Shown here: positions 50,119 to 62,100 of the stretch, piece after piece | Layout of the letters: each line of letters opens with the position of its first letter | Numbering within the stretch: the stretch's first letter is position 1 | Assembly (NCBI RefSeq): GCF_030445035.2 | Contig: NC_080675.1 | Span: forward strand, 67,534,544 to 67,598,543 | From: Dasypus novemcinctus | Taxonomy: Eukaryota > Chordata > Mammalia > Cingulata > Dasypodidae | DNA: 64,000 nucleotides | Reading direction: 5' to 3' | The notes under the pieces: generated by a model | Databases searched by the model: none | What the model saw: the letters and a program-made list of their open reading frames with translations, nothing else | What the model was told of the DNA's origin: nothing | Made by a program: the position numbers and the translations under genes

Positions 50119-50554
50119 AAATCAACAAGCACAGGTTTATTGAGTATTTTCTTCCACAACATCTAAAATACTTCACAATTGCACAGATCCCCCATATACT
50201 TATGAAAAGAAAAAGAGTAGAAAATAAATGTTCAAAGCTGGGATGACCACATGACTATCAGGAACAGTTCTAGTTTATACACATTGTCCAATGTAGTTAT
50301 TAATAACTCCCCTTTCACTCTCAAAAGTGCCCAGTTGAATTATAAGTTATATGATCATCCTATTTCATGTTAAATTGCCCCGATTCAAAGAGCCCATCCA
50401 TATATACAAAGTTAAAGCACATCTTCTCCTCTCCCAAATTCACCTTTTTCTAAAATGTTCATGTCAATGAATTATATGAACTTTTCCAAATGCACTCACT
50501 TTCTGAGCAACATACCAGTTACTTTATCAGTACGTAAAAACATCAACCAGTAGT
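50119..50554. other. Unassigned flank of the ERV 3' LTR
   Basis: No gene or repeat is recognised. This is the genomic side of the ERV insertion. Confidence 0.4.
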
Positions 50555-51190
50555 TGAGGGTTAGGTGCTCACAGAGACACAGACACTGTTGATTGCAGGC
50601 CCGAAGTTTATTGAGAAGCTCTTCCAGTGGAGGGGGTCTGAAAATTAGGCTTCGGCCCTTTTATGGAAGGTGGTGGATATGACTATACAGTGCATCAAAG
50701 GTGGGGAAACAGTCTGTGGGGAGGGCGGTAGAGTCTGAGTACAGCCTGGGGTCAATAAGGGGTTGTAAAAGAGAATTATTCTCATGTATGGCTTGGGGGT
50801 AGTGGGATGGGATGTAGGGTATTCTTGGAATGAGGGAGGGTTTGATAGGCCGGGGCCCAGAAGGAATGAAGGTCTTTATTTGCTCCATCCCCACTGTGAT
50901 ACGGCTCCTCTGTTCATTCTTGCGGGGAGATGCGCTGGCTTCCTACATATAGGCAGCTTGCTCAAGCGATCAGAATGGAGTCACAGCCTCATGACCTGTT
51001 AATCATTGCAAATCTTGTAAGGGAGAATCTCTAACATTCCTAACTCTTTGATTATATATATATGGTGAAGGACCTAAGTAATAGGAATACTGGGCAGAGC
51101 GGAAGGGTGAGAGAATTCAGGACATTGACTCAGTCTGGCTACTTCCTGCTGTCAGGAGGTGGTGAGGGGTTCCCTTCTGTTTTATCCAGC
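50555..51190 (-). repeat. 3' LTR of the ERV
   Basis: On the minus strand it contains a TATA-like CATAAAAG (complement of 50659-50667) and, about 50 nt on, the polyadenylation signal AATAAA (50607-50612), then a GC-containing U5 that ends in CA at 50555. The U3 border is uncertain: it lies between about 51154 and 51190. The downstream env-to-LTR purine tract is not clear. Confidence 0.75.
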
Positions 51191-51202
51191 AGGTTCTGAT
51201 TT

Positions 51203-51690
51203 CTAGTCCTGAAGAGGTTGATATTGGCATTCATGTAGCAAAAAGATGCCATTCACATATTTCTGAGTTGTTGAATGTAAGATTTGGCATATGAATTGGA
51301 CAAGAAGATATAAGAGACAAAGACCAAAAAGAAGCAGCAGCAATTCTATCAGTAATGGTGTTATGGGTAAAGGATTGATTTTGGGGATGAGGAAAAGTAA
51401 GAAAGAAATGAGGATAACCATGACTGATTTCCATAGCTTTTGTCTCAGGCCCTCTGAATGATTTCTGTTTTCCTTTAAAATTTTGAGATATTCTTCTGCC
51501 TGTCCTGTTCTGTTAATATAGAAACAACAAGTTTCATTTATGAATCCACAAGTGCCTCCTGAGATAGCAGTGAGGACATCCAGTACTCTTATATTTTGTA
51601 AGACAACTGATGCCAGGCTGTTAATTTCCAGTTGCTGATTATTTATGGTCTATATAGTTGCATTCCAAGATAGCTGTAATGTGAGGGAGA
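51203..51690 (-). pseudogene. env: ERV env, transmembrane (TM) subunit remnant
   Basis: The TM subunit anchors the envelope trimer and drives fusion. The heptad/immunosuppressive-like region and the CX6CC motif ('CGFINETCC', about 51527-51553) are readable on the minus strand, followed by the hydrophobic membrane span ('ELLLLLFGLCLLYLLVQF', about 51290-51345) and a short tail ending in a stop near 51203. At least one in-frame stop and frame changes break it. CX6CC is the feature of gamma-type envelopes with a covalent SU-TM link. Not functional. Confidence 0.85.
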
Positions 51691-51703
51691 TATTTAGGAT
51701 TGC

Positions 51704-52780
51704 TCATTCCAACATTAGAATACCTACAAACCAGAAAAGATTGTGAAAGATGGTGTGTCCTATGCCAGGCTTTTCTAGGATTGGATTATCATGGGTGTGA
51801 TATCCAAATTCTGGGTCCCCTAACTGATGCCTCTTATTTTGTTCATTCAGTTGTTGAGGCTGAAGTGAAATTTCAAGAAAAGAGCTGAGATTAGGTATTT
51901 GTCCAAAGGAGGCCATATTTTGGGGTTTTAGGATGGTGGTGTTAGGAATAATAGATACTATAGTGCAAGTTCCCATTCATACCTTAGGAAGTATTAGCTA
52001 TGCAGTATTACCACACAGAAAATAGAAACCTGTGTCCACAAGCATTAGTGCCATTGAGGGGGCTGAGAGAATAAAAGAAGAATGCAGGTGATTGGCAATG
52101 CTCAACATTTGGGTTCCTCCATGTACCACATTAACACATAAAGGACAGTAGTGGGGACAGAAGTATCATGTTAGGCTAGTCTGATAGAGAAGATTTCAGA
52201 AAAGAAAAGTGAAGAGATTTTGGGGTTTCTGCTAAGTTTTAATTTAGTTAAATTATATAATTATCCTGATTGTGTTCCTACCCCAAATAACTAGGCGTGT
52301 TTATAAAAGCTATTGAAGCACAGTATGTCTTCACTACAATTTTTATTGCTTACTCATGTAGGTAGTGTTTGATTGATGCCTGTGTCATTCCAAAATATGG
52401 TTGAATTAAAATGTTCGTTTGGCACTTTCAAAGCTGCCTGCCAGTATAGTATGGTAGTGTTAAAGAATAGTCTATGATTACAAAATGTAATGGGTATATA
52501 TATATATCCTAAATTAGTTGCATAAGGTCATGTGGATAGGTAGTTAAAGCATAAAAAAGGTCTGTTTATTAGGACTGGGACAACACCATAGAATTTGAAT
52601 TTTCCCCCTAATGAGAGATGTTTAAGACCTGACAGAGAATAAGTATATCTTCATATTCTGGTAAATTTGGCAGATGTAGAGGAACAGTTGTGTAATCCAT
52701 CAGCCTCCAAAGCCAGTGTATTGTGGGCAGATATGCAAGAGTGTTCCTAGGCTTAGAGGAAAAGTGAGTAAGGATATAGT
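51704..52780 (-). pseudogene. env: ERV env, surface (SU) subunit remnant
   Basis: Between the TM and the integrase end is degenerate SU sequence. The most recognisable piece is near 51940-52020, where 'CGNTA' and 'GTCTIVSIIPN' occur, as in the C-terminal SU region of class I envelopes. The frame is repeatedly interrupted, and the receptor-binding part is not identifiable. The boundary with TM is unclear and no furin site is evident. Confidence 0.6.
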
Positions 52781-52822
52781 TGCAGCATGGGTATGCTCAG
52801 GGCATATCCAACCATTAGAATC

Positions 52823-53186
52823 TCATAATTTACTGTCTACAGAAGGCAGAGGAGCAGGCTTTAATCTGGAAAAGTGTATCCATGATGCAAAGTTTAAACG
52901 CTTTGCTGCAGTGGGAGAGGTTAGGAGAACAAGAAAAGGACCTGTACACTTTGGGGTTAAAGGCTTGGGGTGTAGGGCCTTTAGGTATACCCAGTCACCT
53001 GGTTGAATAGGCAGCAAGGTGACAGAAGGTTCCAGCACAGGAAGAGTGGTGTCAGTTAGCTGATGCAGGAAGGAATGCATTTGTGTTAAGCCAACTATAT
53101 CAGTTTCAAAATCTGATGATGGGGGGCAGTATAAGGGTAAAACGGCATCCATACATGATTCAAAGGGGTTTTAAAGTGTGATTTTC
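52823..53186 (-). pseudogene. pol: ERV pol, integrase C-terminal domain
   Basis: The frame at 52823-53152 shows the SH3-like GPY/F-type domain of gammaretroviral integrase: 'IQPGDWVYLKAL', 'TPKCTGPFLVLLTSPTA' and the end 'WIHFSRLKPAP'. It ends in a stop at 52823 where env would overlap. The integrase is cut off from its core by the L1 insertion at 53187. The 'GDWVYLK' and 'GPFLVLL' blocks make the assignment firm. Confidence 0.88.
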
Positions 53187-54151
53187 CCCTCTCAACTGGG
53201 AGAGAATGGCCTATTCAACAAATGGTGCCTGGAGAACAGGATATCCATATGTAGAAGAATGAAAGAGGATTACCATCTCACACCTTATACAAAGATCAAC
53301 TCAAGATGGATCAAAGACCTAAATATAAGAGCCAAGACCATAAAGACCTTGGAAAGCAGTGTAGGAAAACATCTACAAGATCTTGTAATAGGAAATGGCT
53401 TCATGAACATCACACCAAAAGCACAAGCAGCAAAAGAACAAATAGATAAATGGGACTTCCTCAAAATTAAAACCTTCTGCACCTCAAAGGAGTTTGTCAA
53501 GAAAGTAAAAAGGGAACCTACACAATGGGAGAAAATATTTGGCAACCATATATCTGATAAGAGACTTATAACTTGCATATATAAAGAACTCCTATACCTG
53601 GAAAATAAAAAGATAAACAACCCATTTAAAAAATGGGAAAAAGATTTAAACAGATACTTCTCCAAAGAAGAAATACAAATGGCTAAAAAGTACATGAAAA
53701 AATGCTCCAAATCATTAGCTATCAGGGAAATGCCAATCAAAACTACAATGAGATACCATCTTACTCCCATAAGAATGGCAGGTATGAAAAAAACAGAAGA
53801 ATACAAATGCTGGAGAGGATTGAAGAAATGGGAACACTCATCCACTGCTGGTGGGAATGCAGAAGGATCCAACCATTCTGGAGGGCAGTTTGGCGGTTTC
53901 TCAAAAAACTAAACATAGATTTGCCATATGACCCAGCAATTCCACTGCTGGGTATATACCCAGCAGAACTGAAGGCAGGGACACAAACTGATATATTCAC
54001 ACCAATGTTCATAGCAGCATTGTTTACTATCGCCAAAAGTTGGAATCGACCCAAATGCCCATCAACAGATGAGTGGATCAATAAAATGTGGTATATACAT
54101 ACAATGGAATACTACTCAGCTTTAAGAACAAATGCACTACAAACACAGTGA
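53187..54151 (+). pseudogene. L1 ORF2 C-terminal fragment in copy D
   Basis: Two overlapping frames cover it, 53178-53912 and 53702-54151. Recognisable are '[18 protein letters not shown]', '[17 protein letters not shown]', '[17 protein letters not shown]' and '[15 protein letters not shown]', then after a one-base frame change near 53820 '[19 protein letters not shown]', 'YDPAIPLLGIYPAELK' and 'TIAKSWNRPKCPSTDEWI'. The C-terminal Cys/Trp region is well preserved. It lacks the endonuclease and the RT active site. The stop at 54149-54151 is premature relative to the usual tail. Confidence 0.92.
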
Positions 54152-57095
54152 TAACATGGATGAATCTTGAGAACCTTATGTTGAGTGAAGCAACCCAGGC
54201 ATTGAAGGACAAATACTACAAGACCTAAATGATATGAAATAAGCAAGCTGCCTCAGAGAGCAAGAGACTGGAAGATAGGCTTACAGGAAATCGAGGGGTA
54301 GAGGAAGAATGTAAGCTGACATCTACATGGGTGAAATCTATGATAAGCAGGAGGTAAGTATGTGTACAAGGAAGGGAAAAAATGGGGACATAGGGTTACC
54401 TTTGGGTGGGACTTTGGGGGTTTGAGGGGGGCTAGGGATGGGCAGATGGGTAATATTGCCCAAGAAATTGGGGGGAGGGTGGGGCAACACACGAACATAG
54501 GAGATTGTCAGGTGTTGGTTGAGAGTATAATGCTGAGAAAACCTTTTCAAAATATAATTAGGAAAGTTACCTGTTTAAGATACTCAAAGGGGATAACCTG
54601 ATGCAGGACAGACTCCTAGGGAATATGTGAATGCTCATTTTGCCAGAGTGGGTTATACCATTGGGTAGAGACCCATATAATGAGAGTGAAGGTAGACCCA
54701 CAACCTGGGGAGGACTAATGCCATCAAATAGAGGGAACTGTATCTCTCAAGAGAAATGGTGGCTCCCAGGGCATTAGGGCAGTTGAGTGGGTCAGGCCCT
54801 CAGCACTGTTGCAAGTATCTCTGAACGTGGCTCCTCAGGAAATGAAGATTGACTGCCACTGTGGGCCCCAAGGGGAGGGGGAAATAGATATTGAATAGAT
54901 GGAACCAGAGTAAATGTGAGGGCAAGGGAAGTGTTTCACAAGAGTACACAAGGATGGATATAAAACATGTAATATTACACCAAAAACATATAGGGGACGA
55001 CAGACTAATAATGTAAACCATAATGTAAAACATAGGATAACTAAAAAATTTAGAAAACTCTATAGCCTAGAGTATAAACCACAATGTAAACACAAATGTT
55101 ATCTTGTTTGAAAGCTATTTTCTCAATATCTGTACATCAGTTTCAGTAAATATGATATGAATAAGTTAAAAGATTATTGCTGTGGAAGGGAAAAGGTTTT
55201 ATAATGGATATGTGGGACTACTGTATATTGTATATTTGAATTACTGTGATCTAAGGCTCTTGTGAAGAGAAGCTCAATAATTAGGGGAAAAAGAAAAGAA
55301 AAAGATAGGATGCAGAATTTTTCCAAATCAATATATATTCTATATCTAACCTTTAAACTCATCGCTATATTCCATTTTACTAGTAAGGGAACCTGACATT
55401 ATATTGGGGTTCACTGTTCAGGAACTTTTGGATCACAGAGTGGTTCAACAATGGCAGCAAAGGAATACTGGTATGGGATGTTATTGACAGGGGACATATG
55501 GTTGACAGGGAGTTATACAGGGCATGTGTCCAGGGTGCATGGAAATGTTTGGATATACTCATAGTGGAAACAATTAAAAACAACAGCTGGGGGGGTACTG
55601 GGTTACTGGCCAGGGCGGGCTCTGTCATGGTCCCTAGGGGAGCAGCAGCAGTAGCCCAAGTGTAACAGCAAGGATCAGGAAGGAATGAGGATCCAACAGC
55701 AAGCCCCTGATATTAATGACTATGCTTGTGAGCCTATACACCTGAAATAAGAACAAAGCCTAGAGCAGCACTGTGCCTAAGAGTTCCCTCCTGACAGCCT
55801 CCGTGTTACTCAAATGTGGCCAGTCTCAAAGCCAAACTCAGCATGTAAATACACTGCCTTCCCCCCAGCGTGGGACATGACACCCAGGGATGAGCCTCCC
55901 TGGCGCCAAGGGATCACTACCAAGTACCAGCTGATGACGTAACTAGAAAATGACCTTGAATTAAAGGTTCAACGTGGACCAGCAGAATATCCCTGTCTAC
56001 ATATAATAACAGGAGTTAAAAATGCTGTTTGACCTAAAGTAAGGGGAAAATGAAAAGGACAAATGAGTTTATATGGCTATGAGTCTCTAAAAAAGAGTCT
56101 GGAGGTTGTCAGAAGGATTGCCCTTATGCACACCTGAGCAGAGTACCAGAGACAGATAAAGTAGATACAACCCCAGGTATTGGTTCTTTTGAGGGCTAAA
56201 GAGACCCACAGGTTCTATGGTCATGGCAGATGGAGTTCACTGCCATGTCGGTTGGCCCTTCTTTGGAGCTGGTGTTTCTGCGTGATGGAGCTGGACTCAG
56301 ATGTGATCTCTTTTCACAAGACTTTTATGCTACTTTACCGGAATTGTGTTTGGTGCTGGGGTTTAAGATATATCTAGGGGATTTGAATCTCTAGACTGAC
56401 AATATGATAGCCAGGCCCTGAGCCTCAACAGACTTCAGCTCCTACACTCTGATTTATTGAACTTACCCCACTCAGCTAACATGGAGTTGAAGAATGTCAA
56501 CCACCACACCATGGAGCCTAGAGTGCTTACAACTGAAAGCAGGAGGATTGCATCCAGTATCCATGTGGAATCTAAACCCCCTCTTGACATAGATGTGGAA
56601 TGGACACAACCAAGCCAAGGTCCACAGGAAGGAGGAATACAGTAAGGATCAGAGTGGACTTAATGATATTCTATGCATGAACTATTGTGGTTAATAATCG
56701 AGAAAATGTGGCATTGGTGTGGAAAAAGTGGCCATGGTGGCTGCTGGGGGCGGGGAATGGGAGGAAGAGACGAGATGTGGAGGCATTTTCGGGACTTGGA
56801 GTTGTCCTGAGTGGTGCTGCAGGGACAATTGCCAGACATTCTATGTCCTCCCATGGCCCACTGGATGGAATGTGGGAGAGTGTGTGTTATGGTGTGGACC
56901 ATAGGCCATGGGGTGCAGCGATGCCCAGAGATGTACTCACCAAATGCAATGGATGTGTCATGATGATGGGGGAGAGTGTTATCGTGGGGGGAGTGGTGGA
57001 GTGGGGGAGGTGGGGGTGAATGAGGACTTCGTATTTTTTTAATGTAATTTTTTTTAAATGAATAAATAAAATAAAATTTAAAAAAATAAATAAAT
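54152..57095 (+). repeat. L1 3' UTR of copy D
   Basis: About 2.9 kb follow ORF2, ending in an A-rich tail inside the TSD, so this is true L1 3' UTR. It has module 1 at about 54835-55265 ('gccccaaggggagggggaa', 'gtaaaccataatgtaaaac') and the related module 2 at about 56705-57070 ('gaatgggaggaagagacgag', 'gacttggagttgtcctgag'). A G-rich patch, 'gggtttgaggggggctaggg', is at about 54418. Confidence 0.9.
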
Positions 57096-57109
57096 AAAGT
57101 GTGGTTTTC

Positions 57110-57756
57110 AAGGAAGGGTTCAAATTCTCCTGAGATCTAAGGGCAGAAGTTCAGTCCATGGTGTCTGTACCTGCATTGTTAATTTGGTTAAGTGTTGTTG
57201 TAGGATCACATTCATATGCTCAACTTTTCCAGAGGTCTGAAGGAATATGTAACTTCAAGGTACCAAAGGCTCTGCAAATCCCTTTTGTGATCTGTGAGGG
57301 GAAGGCTGTTCCATTATCTGACTGCAGAGAAGACAGAAGGCCAAATCTGGGAATTATTCCTGTTAGCAGGATGCTAATTTCAATATCAGCCCACTCGGAA
57401 GTGACTGGAAATGCATCAACCCATCTGGAAAAGATGTCTACAAAGACAAAGAGGTTTTTAACCTTCCTTCTAGGTGGCAAGTGGACAAAGTCTAATTCCC
57501 AGTCTTGTCCTGACTTAGAACCTCCAAATTAGTGGACTGTGAAAGAGAGAGGTGTTGAGCCTCCATATATATTAGTTTGTTGACAAATAGAGCAGCTTTT
57601 TGTAATTTCTTTTAAATGTTTTGAGAGTTTAGGGCAGTGTAGAGAATTAGGTAAGAGTTGTGAAAGTGGTTTGTGGCCTACATGGTACTGGTTGTGAGGG
57701 GAGGTGAGAATGTTGCACATTTTTAATTCAGGTAAAAGAATTTTTCCATTTTTCAT
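57110..57756 (-). pseudogene. pol: ERV pol, integrase zinc-binding and catalytic core
   Basis: The zinc-binding HHCC domain lies in 57529-57756 ('SPHNQYHVGHKPL' with two His, then 'CSICQQ' with the Cys pair). The catalytic core lies in 57220-57480: first Asp in 'FVFVDIFSRWVDAFP', second in 'SDNGTAF', and a Glu codon in 'GKVEHMN' (57219-57221) in the adjoining frame. So all three DDE residues are still encoded, but a frameshift separates the last one. Integrase inserts proviral DNA. This copy is inactive and split by L1 copy D. Confidence 0.88.
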
Positions 57757-58241
57757 GAACTACCCCTCAATTTGTCTCCAATAAGGGAAAACATTGAGAT
57801 TTTTTCAGGTGTATAAGCTGGGGTAGGATATGGAAGTGCTAAGAAAATGTGTGTGACAATGGAGCATGAACCTAGGTAGGGTTAGAAAGACTGTGCTTTG
57901 GCTTCAGTGTTGGCTCAGTTATTGCCAAAAGATATAGGAGAATTCCATTTTTGGTGCCATTTGAAGTGAGTTATAGCAGCTTGGGTTGGAAGTGATGCTG
58001 CTTTTAGAAATTGTAGGATGAGACCTTTGTTCACGATAGAAGTTAGGAATGAACCCTCTCTCCCACCAGATGGGGGCGTGTGAGTGTAGGATGTGGTATG
58101 CATGTTTGGAGTCATTGTAGATACTTAGGGTTTGTGCCTTACCTCCAACTAGTGATCTGGTGAGGGCTATGAACTCTCTTGTTTTGAGGTTGTGCCAAAG
58201 GGAAGGGCACCTGATTCAACAGTTCAGTTAAAGTAACAATA
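57757..58241 (-). pseudogene. pol: ERV pol, RNase H C-terminal part
   Basis: On the minus strand an RNase H motif is readable at about 58080-58190: a 'GTTSKQE' stretch, then 'IALTRSLVGGKAQTLSIYND' and 'SKHAYHILHSHAPIW', in which the catalytic Asp of the 'DS' motif is kept while the preceding Thr is Asn. RNase H removes RNA from the RNA/DNA hybrid. Frameshifts disrupt it, and the L1 insertion at 58242 separates it from the rest. Confidence 0.8.
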
Positions 58242-60142
58242 TTGCCTTGCCACTGTACATACAGGGCAACACCTATTGCAGTGGTAAAAAGCAAAGTGTC
58301 AAAAATAAAAGTTTTTAATTTTTTCATTTTTTGATACCCCAGTTATTTTTTCCTTTATTTTAGTTTTTCTAAATTACTATGTTTCTATATCTAACCTTTA
58401 AACCCATCACTATATTCGATTTTACTATTAATGGAACTTGGCAATATATTAGGCTTTATTTTTGAAGAAGTTTTGGACCACAGAGAAGTTTGACTATGGC
58501 AGGGGAGGAACACTGGTGTGGGGTATTATTGATGGGGTCACATGGCTGGGAGGGAGTTCTCCAGGGCATGTATACAGGGTACATAAAAATGATTGGATAT
58601 TTTCATAGTAGTTACAGTTAAAAATGACAACTGAGGGAGTGCTGTGTTCCTAGCCAGGGGAGCTCTATCACATTCCCCAATGGAATAGCAACATTCCCCC
58701 AAGTGCAATGGCAAAGACCAACAAAGAAGTATGGTCCAACAATGAGCCCTTGATACAGATAGCTAGGCTTATGAGGCTGTACACCTGAAATATGAGCTAG
58801 GCCTAGAGCAGCAGAGTGCCTAAGAGTTACCTCCTGAGAGCCTCCATGTTCCTCAAATGTGGCCACTCTCTAAGCCAAACTCAGCATGCAAATGCATTAC
58901 CTTCCCCCCAGGGCAGGACATGACCCCCGGGGATGAGCTCCCCTGGCACCAAGCACCAGCTGGTGATATAACAAGAAAAAGACCTTGAATAAAAGGGTCA
59001 ACTCAGACCAGCAGAATATCTCAGCCTACATGTAGGATCAGGTGTTAAAAACTGCTTTTTGACCTTGAATAAAAGGGGGAAATGGAAAGGACAAATGAGT
59101 TTATTTGGCTATGAGTCTCCAAAAAAGAGACGGGAGGTCATCAGAGGGGTCATGCCTCAACAGGATCCCAGAGACAGCCAAAGTAGATACAGCCCCAGGT
59201 ACTGGCTCTCCTGAGGGCTACAGAGACCCACAGGTTCTGTGGTCATGGTGATGGCTCTGGAGTTCAGTGTCATGTCAGTGGGCCCTACTTTGGAGTTTGT
59301 GTTCCTGAATGTGATGGAGTTGGACTCAGATGTGACCTTTCTACACATGATTCTTCTGTCACTTTTATTGAACCTGTGGTTGGTGCTGGGGTTGGTGTAT
59401 ACTCAGGACACCTGAATCTCTGGACTGTCCATGTGGCAGCTGGGCCCTGAGCCTCAGCAAACTTGCAACTCCTACCCTCTGGTTCACTGGACTTACCCCA
59501 GCCAGCTAACAGGGAGGTAAAGAAGGTCAACCACCACACCAGGGAACCAAGAATGCCCACAACTGCAAGCAGGAGAAATGCATCCATCATCCATGTGGAA
59601 TCTAAGCCCCCTCTCTATATAGAGGAGGAGTGGACATAACCATCCCAGGGTCCACAGGATGGAGGAATAGAGTATAGATTAGAGTGAACTTATTGATGCT
59701 CTACTATGGAACTATTATGATGAGTAATGGAAGAAACTGTAGCAATGATGTGGAGAAAGTGGCCATGGTAGCTGCTGAGGGTAGGAACAGGAAAGAAGAT
59801 ATATGATGTAGGGGCATTTTCAGGACTTGGTATTGTCCTGGGTAGTACTGCAAGGACAGATGCTAGTCATTGTATGTCCTGCCATGACCCACTGCGTGGA
59901 CTGAGGGAGAGTGTAAATTACAATGTAAACCATTATCCATATGGAGCAGCAGTGTTCCAAAATGTATTCACCAAATGCATTGAATGTGCCACAATGATGA
60001 GAGGTTGTTGATGTGGGATAAGTGTGATGAGGGGTATGGCAGTATATGGGAACCTCTTATATATATATATATATTTTAATGTAACATTTAAAAACAAATA
60101 AAGAGAGAAAAAATTTTTTAAAAGATCTGGAAAAAAAAAAAG
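58242..60142 (+). mobile_element. L1 insertion (3' UTR only, 1.9 kb) within ERV RNase H
   Basis: This insertion contains only distal L1 3' UTR, starting at 'ttgccttgccactgtacata', a site equivalent to about 3540 in copy A. It ends in an A-rich tail at about 60105-60142. TSDs 'gtaacaata' lie at 58233-58241 and 60143-60151. ERV pol continues on both sides. Confidence 0.92.
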
Positions 60143-61500
60143 GTAACAATAGCGATTTCTGGCCTAAGTCATGTGTTAAGTTTTATAGAACTGCAATCAA
60201 TAAACCATGTATAAATAGTATTAGGAAGAGGGGTGACTAAAATATCAGGAAGGGGGTTGGCAAGATCAAGCACTTTACTACAGGCATCAGGCATTTATGG
60301 GGGTGGGTTAGTTTCAGTGGGAAGGAGGGTGGCAGGATTGAAAGGTGGTGTAGGGTGACTCCAGGTTTTTATAGAAAGGTTGCATGGAGGGTTTGGAGGT
60401 GGATGGAGGAGATAGTTGCAATAGCTTTGTGAGTTACTAGAGGAGATAAGATGATTTATCTGATATAGTTTAAATCTGTCTTGCACCAGAAGGGAAGCAG
60501 TGGCAAGGGTTTTGAGGCAAGTAGGCCAACCAAGGGTTACAGGTACTAACTGTTTGGAGAAGAAGGCAATGACTTGATTATCGGGGCCATAGGGTTGTGT
60601 TAAGATCCTAGTGCAAATCCATGTCAGTATCAACAGAGAGGGAAAAGGGTTTGGCAGGGTTAGGAAAGTCTAGAGTGGGTGCAGTCATGAAGTCTTCTCT
60701 AAGTTTACAGAAGGTGGATTCAGGCAGTAGAAGGCAATCGAGTGGCTCGCACAGGTTGCCAGAGGCAGCCTGGTAGAGAGGTTTAGATAGAGGTCCAATG
60801 TCTGGAATCCAGAGAAGGAAAAAGTTTACAAGCCCTAGGAAAGAAAGGAGATCTGCCTTGGTATGTCGGAGGGGATAGTCCCTGATGAGTTGGATCCAAT
60901 CCACTATTAGATGGTTATATGAGGGAGAGAGAAGCCTTAGACAGGTTACTTTGGTTCTGAAAAATTATCCTTTGCTTGGGGAGACACGGTATCCCTTATC
61001 CCAGAGAACAGTAATGGTGTGAGTTATACAGGTTTGTAAGGAGGGACTCTAGAGGAGTAAGTCATCGACTTATTGAAGGAGGGTACTGGAAGGAAGCTAA
61101 AGGTCAGAGAGATCTCAGTGTAGAGCCTGTCCAAAAATGTGAATACTATCTCTAAAGCCCTGAGGAAGGACTGTCCATGTTAACTGCTGAGGGGTTAGGT
61201 GGGTCCTCAGTGTCCATCCACATGAAAGCAAAAATATCTCAGTAAGTTTCATCTTAGGAGATAGCAAAGGAAGCAACCTTAAGATCAGTTACCATGTAGT
61301 ATGTGGTGCAAGGACTTATGTGGGACAAGAGACTATATGGATTAGGAACTAAAGTAATGACAGGCTGTGTGGCTTCATTAATCATTCTAAGGCCCTGTAC
61401 AAGACAATAGCTCCCATTTGGCTTCTTTACCACCCAGACTGGGGGGCGGGGCGGGGAGTTAAAGGGTGAGTTGCTTGGGTGCAAAAGACCAGCAGCACAG
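60143..61500 (-). pseudogene. pol: ERV pol, reverse transcriptase and connection
   Basis: The RT entry is visible at 61254-61484 ('VVKKPNGSYCLVQGLRMIN', 'VTDLKVASFAI' with the first catalytic Asp). The YVDD site lies at 61061-61072: the V-D-D codons remain but the Tyr position is a TAA stop. The thumb/connection is at 60608-60904 ('FLGLVNFFLLWIPDIGPLS'), and the transition to RNase H at 60295-60633 ('IAFFSKQLVPVTLGWPTCL'). Domain order and motifs are those of a gammaretroviral RT. Multiple stops and frameshifts make it inactive. Confidence 0.9.
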
Positions 61501-62100
61501 AGTTTGTCAATAATGGGTTTAAGACCTTGTTGAGCACTGAGGGACAGGAATACTGAGGAATATTTGTGAAAGAGGAGGGTTTTTTAAAAGACTATCTTAA
61601 CTGGGGTGTGGTGTGTTGCACCTGAAGGAGAATTAGCATCCCAGACCTGGGGGGTTACTTCTGCCTGCAATACAGGAGGAATATCAGGAATGTTAGAGGG
61701 AATTGGGGAGGAGGAGGGGAGGGTAGATAATATGGAGGAGAAGAAAGTTGGTTTAAGAGGATGGAAGAGTAAATGAAATGGAAGAGTGGAATCTGAATAC
61801 TATGTCATGGCCTAAGAGTAGGAAGGGACAATTAGGAATTATACGGAATTGATGAGAGAAAGTAAAATCTTCTATTGAGCATGAGTGGTTTGGTAATTAA
61901 AGGGGAAGAAGGAATGCCATCAACCCCAACAATAGAGATTGAGGAAGTGGATAAAGGTCCTCAATGTTTTAGGAGGACTCAATATGTGGCCACCATGTCA
62001 ATTAAAAGGGAAATTGGCTTACCTCCAACCTTATGATAACCCTCTGTTTGGCCTTACTGATGGAGATGTGGGGCTGTTTCAAACCTGGGACCCGTCGGTC
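61501..62100 (-). pseudogene. pol: ERV protease remnant
   Basis: Next to the gag end, 'ISISKAKQRVIIRLE' is the typical lead-in to a retroviral aspartic protease. The active-site triplet, normally DTG, reads Asp-Met-Val (D codon 61997-61999) and is followed by a stop within a few codons, so the catalytic loop is lost. The rest of the domain (61.5-61.95 kb) is too degraded to read confidently. Confidence 0.75.

Larger units (their letters stand above)
53187..57095 (+). mobile_element. L1 LINE, copy D, 3.9-kb insertion within ERV integrase
   Basis: This 5'-truncated L1 begins in ORF2 and ends with an A-rich tail at about 57045-57095. TSDs 'aaagtgtgattttc' (53173-53186) and 'aaagtgtggttttc' (57096-57109) differ at one base. 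ERV integrase sequence is on both sides. The unit contains the last ~320 codons of ORF2 and about 2.9 kb of 3' UTR. It is the best-preserved L1 in the window. Confidence 0.95.

Noticed and set aside
53285..53872. 195-codon minus-strand open frame
   Set aside because: It is the antisense shadow of the well-recognised L1 ORF2 on the plus strand.
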